Below, piece by piece: positions 18,373 to 29,012 of a stretch of DNA of 64,000 nt. This DNA comes from an uncultured Paracoccaceae bacterium (GTDB lineage: Bacteria; Pseudomonadota; Alphaproteobacteria; Rhodobacterales; Rhodobacteraceae). The notes under the pieces were generated by a model. That model was not told where the DNA came from and did not search any database. It was given only the letters and a program-made list of their open reading frames with translations. A program made the translations under genes and the position numbers. Location of the stretch: positions 1 through 64,000 of the forward strand of contig CAJJAK010000011.1 in NCBI GenBank assembly GCA_905182165.1, read 5' to 3'. The first letter of the stretch is position 1, and each line of letters opens with the position of its first letter.

Positions 18373-19612
18373 ATGCTTGCTTCAACAGCTGTAGCTGACA
18401 TTAAGGTTGGCTTTATTGGTTCATTATCAAGTGATACTGGACTAAGCATCTGAATGGGTGGAGCAAATGAGAGATGAATTGAATGCAAAAGGTGGCATTT
18501 TGGGACAGCAAATTACACTTGTAACTGCTGATACCCGTCAAGATGTTACTGAAGGTATAAAGGCTTATGAATATTTAGCTGAAACAGCAGAAGTTGATTT
18601 TATAATTTCTGGATCTATTGATGATGTTTCTTTAGGTTGGTTGCCTCGTATGCAAGAATACCAAATCCCAACTTTAGATACTTGGACATCCTATGTTGGT
18701 ATTATAGATATGTTGGTTGAAGACTATGATAGTATGAAACCTTATTTTATGAATATTGCTTCTGATGAAGCATTAGCAACACTTTATATAGACTTTGGTA
18801 AAGATGTTTTGGTTGATAAAATGGGTTGGACTTCCACTGTTATCTTGCAAGAAGATACAGCATTTGGAGGTGCTATCCATGGATTAATAAGTCAAGCTAT
18901 GGCTCCAGTTGCTGGTATTGATGTGGTTGAAACCATAGTCTACGACGTTGCAACTGTTGATTTTGCACCTTTGTACAGTAGGGCAGTGGCATCAGGCGCT
19001 GACTTTATTTACTTGATTAGTTCAGTCAACTCACAAGTTGTTTCATCTCAATATGTTAAGCTTCAAGTGCCCTTGGGTATGACAGGGGTTAATGTCGCAC
19101 CAATGGGTCAAGATTATTGGGCTGATACTGGTGGTATGGGTGGTGGCATGTCCACTTTAACTCCCATTCCAGCAGTAGGCATGAAGCTTGATCCTGCGTC
19201 TCAGGAGTTTGTTGATACGTATAAAGCAAGATACTCTTCACGCCCAATTATTCCTCATTTCAATGGCTTCAATGCTTATCATGGATTAAAGCAAGCAATG
19301 GCTGCTGCTGAAGAAGCAGGTGGTTTTAATAATACTACTTGGGTTACTGCAATGGAAAAACAAGATCTGATACTTGAGTTAGATGGTGAATTGTGGTTGC
19401 GCTACGGTTGGTGGGGTAATGATGAGATTGAACCTAGAACGGGAAGAACATACCCTCATAATTTGAGATTTGATATTACTGACGGTGTAGGTATAAATGA
19501 ATTATTAGAAAAAGTATTATTAGAAGCTGAATTACTTGAACTTACTGCAAATCCTAAAAAATATGCAAATGGTACTGTGGTGGAAGCATTTTTAGATAAA
19601 GGAAGAAAATAA
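18373..19612 (+). CDS. Branched-chain-amino-acid-type ABC transporter substrate-binding protein (frameshift, damaged signal peptide)
   Basis: A type I periplasmic binding protein of the LivJ family. The mature part begins ADIKVGFIGSLSSDTG, breaks near 18448, and continues EWVEQMRDELNAKGGILGQ, with VTADTRQD following, to a normal C-terminus. Only the end of a signal peptide (LASTAVA) is visible before the ADIK mature end; the hydrophobic core is not in frame, so the 5' end also carries damage. It heads a complete livJHMGF-like cluster. The ligand is not predictable; uptake of the substrate of the neighbouring catabolic locus is plausible. Confidence 0.85.
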
Positions 19613-19615
19613 AAC

Positions 19616-19649
19616 TTACTGGCAACAGGTGATAATTTGTTGCCAGTAA
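19616..19649 (+). promoter_or_regulatory. Intercistronic stem-loop after the binding-protein gene
   Basis: A perfect 12-base inverted repeat (TTACTGGCAACA / TGTTGCCAGTAA, loop of ten) starts four bases after the binding-protein stop and ends about 20 bases before the permease ATG. It has no U-run. Such hairpins commonly stabilise the upstream mRNA or partly attenuate transcription, so that binding protein exceeds membrane components. Confidence 0.75.
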
Positions 19650-19671
19650 ATTTAAAATTAGGTTTCATTAT

Positions 19672-20504
19672 ATGTTAGAGATTATAATACAAGGCATTTT
19701 GCTAAGTGGACTTTACGCATTAATAGCCGTTGGATTTACATTAATATTTAGTGTTGGGCGTGTTCTTAATTTAGCTTATGGCTCGTACATTATGGTTGCA
19801 GGCTATATTTATTTTTATTTTAGCCAACTTTTAGGTTTGCCCCCAATTGCAGGTTTACTTTTAGCCGGTATCCTTGGTTCCTGTATGGGGCTTTTAAAAT
19901 ACAATTTAATTGTAAAGCCACTAAAAGGGGATCATATCGCGGTAGAAATTTCAACATTGATCCTTGCTGTTGTTTTACAATCAGCTGTAATTCTGTTTTT
20001 TGGCAATAGTGCCAAAATACTCCTCCCTATTATTCCTGGAGTGATTCACATAGGAAATGCGACAGTGACTTTTAATGTTTTAGCAGCCACGGTAGCGAGC
20101 TGGCTAATTTTAATAGGTCTCTATTTATTCATTAAAAAAACTCATATTGGTCGAGCTATGATGGCAGTATCAATGGATGCTAAACAGCCAGGAACAGCAG
20201 TGGATATAATAATATGATTACTTGGGGCATTGTTGGCAATAGCCATGACGCAAGCATAGCAGTATTTAAAAACGATAACCTCAACATGTGGGTTGCACCA
20301 TTAATCATAGCAATTGCAATCGTTATTGTCGGTGGTATCGGATCAATAATTGGTACTTTGGTGGTTGCTCATATAATTGGGTTTATGGAAATTATTTCTG
20401 TTGCACTTATTTCTCCTCAACTTCGAGGTGTTTTTACAATGCTTTTGATTATTTTAGTATTAGTTATTCGGCCTAAAGGACTTTTTGGGCGGGAGGAGCT
20501 TTAA
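19672..20504 (+). CDS. ABC transporter permease, LivH type (one frameshift)
   Basis: A hydrophobic inner-membrane permease. The LivH N-terminus (GILLSGLYALIAVGFTLIFSVG, then NLAYG) and the loop IGRAMMAVSMD are clear. The frame breaks near 20208 and resumes MITWGIVG, then WVAPLIIAIAIVIVGGIGSIIG to IRPKGLFG, the family's C-terminal signature. Joined length is about 277 residues, slightly short of the usual 290-300. It abuts livM directly. Confidence 0.87.
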
Positions 20505-21461
20505 ATGGGTTTAGGCTTGCGATGGTATCATTTTGTCCTTTGGGCAGGTTTTATTGCTATTATGGCCTTGATGCCAGAATTTGTTAGTAAGGGAACACTT
20601 AGAACAATAATATTTGCGAATTTTTTAGCAATATTTGCCATTAGTTGGGATGTGTTGTCTGGGCGCACTGGTTACATTAGTTTTGGGCATCCTTTTCTAA
20701 TTGGAATTGGCGCATATACCACTGCAATTTTAACAAAAAGATTTGATGTGCCCGTCGAGTACGCAATACCGACAGCTGTCATAATGACAATGGTAGGCGG
20801 CACTATAATGTTTTTACCGGCTTTAAGGATTAAAGGTAGTTATTTTGCTTTAGTCTCTTTAGCATTCATGGAGCTAATATATCAATTGGTACAAGTCATT
20901 CGTCCTGATTTGACGGGAGGAACTAGAGGTATGTCTGGACTAGTGACCCTGACGAGAGGAGCTGTAAACGGTTACTATTTATCAGTAACATTAATGATAA
21001 TTGTAGCGTTATGTATGTGGTTGCTGATGAGAACCCGGCTGGGTACAGTAAATAGTGCTATTGGAATGAATGAAGAGTCAGTAAAGGGCAGTGGTCTAAG
21101 TCCTACCAAACTAAAATTATTTGCATTTATGACTAGTGCTTTTGTTGCGGGGTTAGGAGGTGCATTCTATGTTCACTATTTGGGTTCAATAGCTCCGCGA
21201 GCGTTATTTGATATTAATTTCGTATTCACAATAATTGTAGCAACCCTGATAGGTGGTGCATCCACAATTGTTGGTCCAATGTTTGGAGCTTTTTTCTTAA
21301 CATTTTTACTTGAGTATCTACGACCTTACTTACCGGGCGCAGAGCGATACCTAATATATGGCGTAATTGCACTTCTTTTGTATATGTATCAGCCTAAGGG
21401 ATTATATCACATTGTTATGACTCAATTAGATCGTTTTAAAAAGAGAGCTGATGATGACTAA
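20505..21461 (+). CDS. ABC transporter permease, LivM type
   Basis: A 318-residue permease with about eight to ten hydrophobic segments. It has the LivM loop around SGRTGYISFGHPFLIGIGAY and ends with the family motif IYGVIALLLYMYQPKGLYH. The frame is intact. The start codon follows the livH stop directly, with GGGAGGAG as ribosome site, and its end overlaps the ATPase gene by eleven bases. Confidence 0.9.
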   Translation: MGLGLRWYHFVLWAGFIAIMALMPEFVSKGTLRTIIFANFLAIFAISWDVLSGRTGYISFGHPFLIGIGAYTTAILTKRFDVPVEYAIPTAVIMTMVGGTIMFLPALRIKGSYFALVSLAFMELIYQLVQVIRPDLTGGTRGMSGLVTLTRGAVNGYYLSVTLMIIVALCMWLLMRTRLGTVNSAIGMNEESVKGSGLSPTKLKLFAFMTSAFVAGLGGAFYVHYLGSIAPRALFDINFVFTIIVATLIGGASTIVGPMFGAFFLTFLLEYLRPYLPGAERYLIYGVIALLLYMYQPKGLYHIVMTQLDRFKKRADDD

Positions 21462-22175
21462 ACCTTTGACAATAAAAAATTTAGTTAAAAAATTTGGTGG
21501 ATTAACAGCAACCGATGATATCTCGTTTGACTTGAATGAAGGTCAATCAACCGGATTATTGGGCCTAATGGAGCAGGTAAAACCACAATTTTCTCTCAAA
21601 TTATGGGTGAGTATCGCCAAACATCGGGAAAAATTGAATTATATGGTTCAGAAATTTCTAAATTATCGACACCAGCTCGAATAAGACTGGGTGTGAGTAG
21701 AACGTATCAGGTGCCTCGACCGTTTGCTGAATTTACTGTTTTAGAAAATGTTCGTGTTGGTTTGATGCCAGATAGTATTTGGAAAATGATTACAGAAGGT
21801 CCAAACAAGATAGAGAAATTGAATTAGCTTTAAGTGTTGGGTTTTCAGAAAATGATTTACGCCGTACACCGGATGAACTTTCCATGGGTGATCTAAGAAA
21901 GTTGGAAATGGCAAGAACGATGGCTACAAATCCAAGTATCATGTTACTTGATGAGGTGTTTGCGGGACTTACTGTGGGTGAAATTGATCAGATCGCAAAA
22001 CTAATACAAAAAATGCGGTCAGAAAATATGACCTTTTTAATTGTTAGTCATGATTTAAAGGCTCTTGAGAGAATGATATTGATGCATTAAAAAATTATGG
22101 AAAAATAATTGCTAGGGTTCTTTTGCTTCAGTAATTTCTGACAAAGCTGTTAGAACCTCATACTTGGGAACATAA
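21451..22175 (+). CDS. ABC transporter ATPase, LivG type (multiple frameshifts)
   Basis: The Walker A motif GPNGAGKTT is interrupted at 21565, where GGGCCTAAT needs one more C to read Gly-Pro-Asn. Downstream, the signature SMGDLRKLEMARTMA and Walker B (IMLLDEVFAGL) are intact after a second break near 21800. A third break near 22080 precedes the normal LivG tail (KNYGKIIA, GSFASVISDKAV). These repairs give about 240 residues. This is the clearest case where a single base restores a universally conserved motif. Confidence 0.86.
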
Positions 22176-22177
22176 TA

Positions 22178-22881
22178 ATGGATTTTCTTGAAATAGACAA
22201 ACTTTCCGCTTTTTACGGTAAAGCTGAGGCCTTGCATGAAGTAAGTCTAAGTGTAAAGCAAGGAGAAATTATTGCAATGTTGGCGCGAATGGTGCTGGAA
22301 AATCTACTTTTCTTGATAGCATAATGGGACTTACTAAAACGGAAGGTGATATTCGATTAGAGGGGAAATCTTTAATTGGAAATTCCACGCCAAAAATTGT
22401 TCAAAGTGGAGTAGGTTACGCGCCAGAGAGATTTAATCTATTTCCATATATGAGTGTATATGACAATTTATTGGTTGGTGCTTTTACTGCTCGGGATGAT
22501 ATTGACAATAATCTTAAGGTTGTGGAGAATTTATTCCCAAGATTAAAAGAAAGAAGAGATCAAGAGACGCATACCCAATCAGGTGGAGAACGCCAAATGG
22601 TGTCATTAGGTAGGGCTTTGATGTCTAGTCCGCGCCTTTTACTCGTGGATGAACCCACTATAGGTCTAGCACCAAAAATTTGTCTTGAAATAGCGTCAGT
22701 TTTACGACGGTTGAGAGAGGAATTTAACACTACAATTGTGATTACAGAACAGAATGCTAATTTTGCTATGACTTTGGCTGAACGCTTATACGTATTAGAA
22801 TCTGGGTCAATTAAAATTCAAGGTTCTGTTGAGGAGTTGAAAAATGATCCTCAGTTAACAGAAGCTTACTTTGGTCATTGA
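22178..22881 (+). CDS. ABC transporter ATPase, LivF type (one frameshift)
   Basis: Starts MDFLEIDKLSAFYGKAEALH two bases after livG. The frame breaks near 22280 just before Walker A; the adjacent frame reads GANGAGKSTFLDSIMG. Then follow the LivF-type signature QSGGERQMVSLGRALM, Walker B LLLVDEP and the H-loop-equivalent VITEQN. About 234 residues, the normal length. It completes the importer. Confidence 0.88.
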
Positions 22882-22904
22882 AAAGTCGAGTGTGTATCAT
22901 TCAA

Positions 22905-23925
22905 TCACTCAATTAATGTTTTTATCTGTTTCCAGGTTTGTATAGGTACAGCAATTTTTTCTTTAGAATATAAAAAGGCGTTTCAGGTTCTATTTCGGGA
23001 CTTTTTTGATATGCTTTAGAGGTGGAGAATTTCGTATTTCATTTAATATCTCTTCAGCTGTATTTTTTAATATAGATGTGGATCTCCACTGATTTGCCTT
23101 CATAGTAATTAATAACCAATTACATTCCGTTGTGGCAGGTCCCAAGAGAGCTTCGCCAATCAATTCTGCTATGAGTGCAAGGCCATAACCTTTTTGTTCA
23201 CCCATAGGTAATATAGCTCCATCATTAAAATAGGCGTCAGGATCACGTGATGGCTTACCCTTTTTGTCAATAATACAATCTTCAGGGAGCAAGGCTCCCG
23301 CACTTTTAGCAGCATAAACCCAGCCACCAGATATTTTTGAGGTAGCAAAATCTAAAATAACTGGGCCTAAATCACCACCTGGAATACCAATACAGTAAGG
23401 GTTTGTGGGTAAAATAGCCTTTGACCCACCAAAAGGAGCGACTTGACGCCATTTTTTTCGATTTCCACCACCCATCATAATAGTTAAAAAGCCCTGTGAT
23501 GCGGCAATATCTGCAAAAAAACCATGCCGGCCAGTGTGACCAACGTTGCGAATGCTCAATGCTGAAATACCAGTTTTCTTTGCTAAAGACATGCCTTTTT
23601 TATATGCAACAGTCATGGTAGGAATGCCTATCCCCCCATTCCCATTAACTTCTACCCCTCCGTATTTATTTATTTGGATTGTAGCAGTACGATTGGGTTG
23701 CATATAGCCTTTATTATATTGTTTTACATATTCCAGTATCCGCATTAATCCATGGCTTTCCATACCGCAAAGGCTTGTGTCCACTAGATGCTCTGAGACG
23801 CTAACAATTTCTTTTTTATTACAGCCAACTGTTAATAAAATTTGTTGCAAGACTTTTTTTGCTTCATGGGTGGATATAATTACTCGGCCAGACTTTAGAT
23901 CTAATTTTGTATTTGGCTTGATCAT
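22905..23925 (-). CDS. Ldh_2-family malate/L-lactate/ureidoglycolate dehydrogenase (C-terminal frameshifts)
   Basis: An NAD(P)-dependent oxidoreductase of the non-Rossmann Ldh_2 (YlbC/ComC/AllD) fold. Family motifs include VDTSLCGMESHGLMRI, RNVGHTGRHGFFAD, TNPYCIGIP and GYGLALIAELI. The first frame stops at 22990. Two further shifts extend it through PEIEPETPF and KIAVPIQTWKQIKTL to a stop at 22905, giving about 340 residues as usual. Substrates in the family are 2-hydroxy acids. It converges on livF and is otherwise isolated. Confidence 0.82.
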
Positions 23926-24160
23926 TGTTTTAATAAATCCTTTCTTGTTTTTTTTCGACAGGTAGATTGGCTTTTCAATGAATTTATTGAATTGAATTTA
24001 AATTATTATCTGTAATTTTTACGACTATAATTTGACGGAAACAGAGTCCCTAATTGCGACTAGTTATTTGCAATTAATTTGTAGTATCAATTAATTAGAT
24101 TACATTAATTTTGTTATATAAATAATTTATTAATATAAAACTTTAAGTAATAGTTTCAAA

Positions 24161-24784
24161 CTATTGTTTTTTAATATTTATTTCATTTATATTCTTCACA
24201 CCTAATTCGATTAATTGCTCGTCCATAGGTCCATAGGCGTCATTTTTAAAATAACCAATAGTGTCCTCAATAAGGAATACTTCGTATCCTAAGTTAATGC
24301 CATCAATCGCCGAAAATCCAACGCAATATTCAAATACTAAACCAGACAAGAATATTCTTTTTACGTTAAGTTTATCAAGGTACCCCGCTAAGCCAGTTGG
24401 GCTTCTTCGATCATTTTCATAAAATGTAGAATACGAGTCAATATTTGGATCATAGCCTTTTCTAATAATTGCATTAGCCTTTGTAGTATCTAGCAAAGGA
24501 TGAAATTCTGCTCCTTTTGATCCTGCAATGCAGTGATCAGGCCAAAGGATCTGCTCTCAGTAAGACTTCTTTGGGCAACATTTTTTATTTTTGTGATTTG
24601 ATGCAAATGACTTGTGCGTAGTTGGGTGCCAATCTTGGCTTAATACTATAATGTCAAATAAAAATAACTGTTTAATGGATCTAATCCAGAAGATTTTCCG
24701 TGAAAAAAAGATTCCATTTGGGCAAAAATCATTTTGGACATCAATTACGATTAATGCGCGCATTAAAAGGATATCTTTAGTCAT
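24161..24784 (-). CDS. pncA: Nicotinamidase / isochorismatase-family hydrolase (frameshifts)
   Basis: PncA-type amidase that deaminates nicotinamide to nicotinate in NAD salvage. ALIVIDVQNDFCP carries the catalytic Asp, followed by SQDWHP and HKSFASNH. After breaks around 24500-24570 the chain continues ILWPDHCIAGSKGAEFHP, then LDTTKANAIIRKG, NIDSYSTFYEN, and the nucleophile region (GLVFEYCVGFSAIDG, active Cys). About 205 residues when joined. The ATG at 24784 has a GAGG box. Related amidases of the superfamily cannot be fully excluded. Confidence 0.82.
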
Positions 24785-24994
24785 CAAGGCCTCACTTGCT
24801 TAATAAGCATATTAACACAAATTTTTATAATTTTTGCAAGATTAAGAATTTTGCAAAATAAGCTTTTCCGATAATAACAACTTTTATGGTTTATAAATAA
24901 AAAATTGGTTTAGTTATAAAAAATTCAGTTCTATAGTCAATTTGTAAACAAAATGATTTTAAATAAACGTAGATTTAACGTTTAAGGGGTTAAA

Positions 24995-26153
24995 ATGAGT
25001 ATAATTTCACGTATCGCCGAATTTTCTGAAGATCTGGTTGCTCTTAGGAGGGATTTCCACGAACATCCAGAGCTTGGTATGGAGGAATTTAGAACTTCTA
25101 AGATTGTTGCCAAACTATTGATTGAGTGGGGTATTGAAACACATACTGAAATTGGAAAAACGGGTGTTGTTGGCGTTTTGAAAGGTAATAAGCCTGGTCG
25201 AAGTATTGGTTTAAGGGCTGATTTTGATGCTTTGCCTATTATTGAGGATAATGAAGTTGACTATTGTTCGGTAAATAATGGGGTAATGCACGCCTGTGGA
25301 CATGATGCACACACAACAATGTTGCTTGGTGCCGCCAAATATCTTTCCGATAAACAACGATTTTGATGGAACTGTATATTTTATATTTCAACCTGCTGAG
25401 GAAGGTTTGGGAGGTGCAAGGGCCATGCTTGCAGATAAGTTGTTTGAGCGGTTTCCTTGTGATGAAGTATATGGAATGCATAATTGGCCAACAGGTGAGC
25501 TTGGTAAGGTTTCTATCAAGCCTGGGATTGCAATGGCGGGTGCAGATTTTTTTGATATTCACATTCGAGCTTATGGGTCACATGCAGCAATGCCTCATAT
25601 TTCAAAGGATCCAATTGTAATAGCCTCTTCTTTGGTTACTCAGTTACAAACAATTGTTAGTAGAAATGTTCCCCCAATTGAGCCGTTGGTTTTGTCGGTA
25701 ACAAAAATCCATGCTGGGTACTGCATATAATGTAATACCATCTGATTGCGTTGTTTCTGGTACAATGCGTTATTTTAGTAAGGAAATGGCCAACATGGTA
25801 AGACAGAGAATGAAAGATTTAGCTGATGGATTAGCAAAGTCTTATGGAGTGGAAATTGATATTGAAAATCAAAAAAAATTGATGTTTTAATAAATAATGA
25901 AGATTTAAGTCATGAAATGCTGGATATTGCTTCTGAAATTGTTGGTACTGACAATGTAGCACTTAGACCAAATGTAATAGCCGGATCAGAAGATTTTGCT
26001 GATATGTTGAAAGTTGTTCCCGGAGCTTATTGCAACTTAGGTCATGGTGGCACTGTACCACTTCATAATGATGGGTTTATATTAGATGAGGATATTCTAC
26101 CAATTGGCGCTTCAATTTATGCAAAGATAATAGAAAAAAGAACTGCTGTTTAA
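24995..26153 (+). CDS. M20-family amidohydrolase, hippurate-hydrolase-like (three frameshifts)
   Basis: A metal-dependent aminoacylase/amidohydrolase. It has RRDFHEHPELG at the N-terminus, metal-binding HACGHDAHT and FQPAEEG (catalytic and ligand Glu), and MHNWP and GSHAAMPH in the dimerisation/catalytic region. The frame changes near 25350, 25725 and 25880. The joined protein is about 385 residues with the usual C-terminal SEDFADML. These enzymes cleave N-acyl or amide-linked amino acids. It precedes the molybdoenzyme by 16 bases on the same strand. Confidence 0.84.
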
Positions 26154-26169
26154 ATAAATGGAATAAATA

Positions 26170-28404
26170 ATGAACAAATCATCTAGAGAGCTTTTGACAA
26201 GTACGCATTGGGGTACTTATGAGGTTAAAGTCTTAAATGGAAAAGTAACGGCTTTCAAATGCTTTTAGTGAAGATGAAGATCCATCTCCCATTGGTCCTG
26301 GTATAGTAGACGTAATAGAGGGCCCAACTCGTATTACTGCACCAATGGTTAGAAAAAGCTGGTTAGAAAATGGACCAGGCTCAAATACTAAAAAACGGGG
26401 TTCAGATGAATTTGTTCAAGTAACCTGGGAACAAGTTGGTAAATTAGTTGCAAATGAACTGACCCGCGTAAGCAAAGACTATGGAAATGATACTATTTTT
26501 GCTGGATCTTATGGTTGGGCAAGTGCAGGACGTTTTCATCATGCGCAAAGTCAATTAAAAAGATTTTTGAACTGTATTGGAGGTTATACTAGCTCTGTTA
26601 ATACCTATAGTTTTGCAGCAGCGGAGGTGGTGGTTCCACATGTCCTTGGAAGCTTTTATGAACACCTAGATGGCTGTACAAGTTGGGATTCGATTGCTGA
26701 ACACTGTGAATTATTTGTTGCGCTAGGTGGTACTCCGCTAAAGAATGGCCAGATATCGGCAGGTGGAACAGGTAACCATATTCAACGCAGTAGTCTTTTT
26801 AAAGCGCATGAGGCAGGTGTGAAATTTGTAAATATTTCTCCTTTGAGATCAGATATTGATAATAAAATTGACGCTGATTGGATTGCATTAAGACCATCTA
26901 CTGATACGGCCTTTTTACTTGCATTAGCCCATACTTTGATTGTTGAAGATCTCGTAAACTTGCCTTTCGTTGAAAAATATACAGTTGGGTTTGAAAAATT
27001 TTCTAAATATTTAAATCAATGAGGATAGTACACCAAAATCAGCTAACTGGGCCGCGAAAATTTGCGACATATCTGAAAGTAAAATTATTGAGTTGGCGCG
27101 TGCGATGGCGACTAAAAAAACGATGATTTCAGTGAGCTGGTCGTTGACGCGGCAAGATCATGGTGAACAACCCTTCTGGGCTGCAATAGTGCTGGCGTCA
27201 ATGTTGGGTCAGATTGGAAAGCCTGGGACTGGGATAGGTTTTGGTTACTCTGCAATGAACCATATTGGATTAAACCGGCGACAAATGCATTATCCAGCAT
27301 TTCCACAAGGTTTGAATAAAGTTAAATCATTTATACCAGTGGCTCGCATAACAGACTTGTTAGAAAATCCAGGCGACAAGTTTAACTACAATGGTCAGGA
27401 GTATACTTATCCAGAAACTAAAATTGTTTGGTGGGCAGGTGGAAATCCTTTTCATCATCATCAAGACTTGAATAGGTTGTTAAAAGCTTGGGAGAAGCCG
27501 GATACTATTATATCGAATGAATGGTGTTGGAATGCTTTAGAAAAGATCAGATATTGTTTTACCTTGCACAACTCCACTTGAAAGATCTGATCTATCTCTA
27601 ACGCAAAAGGATCCTTATTTGGTTGTAATGGATAAGGCTGTGGAGCCAGTTGGGCAATCTATGGATGACCATGGTATCTTTAAATTACTTGCAAAAGAAA
27701 TGGGTGTTGAAGAACAGTTTACTGAAAAAAAATCTCCTGAAGAATGGCAGAAATGGATGTATAATATTTCTCGCCAATCTGCAGCCAAAGAGGGGGTTGA
27801 ATTGCCAAGCTGGGATGATTTCAATAAAGCTGGTTGGTTTAAGGTTCCTACTCTCAACGAGGAAATAGTTATGATGAAGAGATTTGTTGAGGATCCAGTA
27901 AGCTATCCCCTCTCAACACCAAGTGGTAAGATTGAAATTTTTTCTGAAACTATTTCAAAATTTGATTATGATGACTGCCCTGGACATCCATGTTGGATGG
28001 AACCACTTGAATGGTTAGGCAATGCGTCTAAAGATACGCAGTTACATATGATATCCAATCAACCTAAGAACAAATTACATTCTCAGTTAGATCATGGCCC
28101 AGTTAGTCAAGCTGACAAAGTTAATGGTTGTGAGCAATTATTAATGCATCCTATCGATGCTGAAGTGAGAGGTTTGAAAGAAGGGCAATTAGTTCGAATT
28201 ACTAATTTTCGTGGTTCATGCTTATCGGCTGTAAAAATTGATTCAGATGTTATGGAGAAGGTAATACAAATAAGCACTGGTGCATGGATGAAATTGGAAG
28301 ATGGTGTTTGTAAAAACGGCAATCCAAATATGTTAACTCCTGACAAGGGCACTTCTAGTTTAGCGCAAGGCCCTATTGCACATACATGTATTAATAGAAG
28401 ATGA
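26170..28404 (+). CDS. BisC/TorZ-type molybdopterin oxidoreductase (three frameshifts)
   Basis: A DMSO-reductase-family enzyme of the cytoplasmic biotin sulfoxide reductase type. GSYGWASAGRFHHAQSQLKR contains the serine Mo ligand, and there is no N-terminal [4Fe-4S] cysteine cluster and no Tat signal. Other landmarks are WWAGGNPFHHHQDLNRL, SNQPKNKLHSQLDHG and the C-terminal dihydropterin-binding domain. Breaks lie near 26258, 27020 and 27545; the repaired length is about 745 residues. Likely substrates are methionine, biotin, dimethyl or amine S/N-oxides. The downstream small gene overlaps by four bases. Confidence 0.88.
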
Positions 28405-28868
28405 AAAACTTTCTATTAATAAAAACATTACTTCTTTATTACGAAGAAGAAATTATGGGTGAAGGTTATTTCTACGCATTGTCGAGTTACTTTGGTGAAA
28501 AACATCAACAAGATAAAATGATCCTGATGGCTGAGGTGGAGAATTATGCTGCAAATGCTGTTTTGCCTCTTTTAAAAAAATATAATTTAAAAGCCCGGGC
28601 CTCAAATGATCTGAGATTAATGGGAAAACGAGGTGTGGCAAAAGTGCAGGGGCTTAACTGGCAAGAATTTATGTTTCAAATTTGTAATAAATATCCAGGC
28701 TACTTAACTGACTTTGCAAATTTAGAAAATATGGCTCCAAAAACTGACCTGCCATTATTGAAAATTCTAACAGATCACGAGGTGGCTGCGATTGAATTCG
28801 CTAAACTTGAAATTGATGGAAATAGAGAAAGTATAAAGCCGCTGACCAAATACCTAGGCTTGAGTTAA
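28401..28868 (+). CDS. Ferritin-like helical protein coupled to the molybdoenzyme
   Basis: A 155-residue, mostly helical protein that I cannot name. Glu-rich helices (EEEIMGEGYF, ILMAEVENYAANAV, DHEVAAIEFAKLEIDG) have the spacing of E-x-x-H/E ligands in ferritin/rubrerythrin-like diiron bundles, but a full ligand set cannot be confirmed by eye. The ATG at 28401 overlaps the upstream TGA, so translation is coupled to the molybdoenzyme. An internal Met at 28455 is an alternative start that would remove the first Glu helix. The role is unknown. Confidence 0.6.
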   Translation: MKNFLLIKTLLLYYEEEIMGEGYFYALSSYFGEKHQQDKMILMAEVENYAANAVLPLLKKYNLKARASNDLRLMGKRGVAKVQGLNWQEFMFQICNKYPGYLTDFANLENMAPKTDLPLLKILTDHEVAAIEFAKLEIDGNRESIKPLTKYLGLS

Positions 28869-29012
28869 GTTTCAAATATTAAGGTTCAACCAAAAATAAT
28901 TGGAAGATAAAACATGAGAACAAAGCGCCATGGTCTTGTTTTAATGTTCATCTATTCGATATTAGTATAGTTGTAATAAAAATCTTAACTGTAAAACTTA
29001 GGAGAGTATAAA

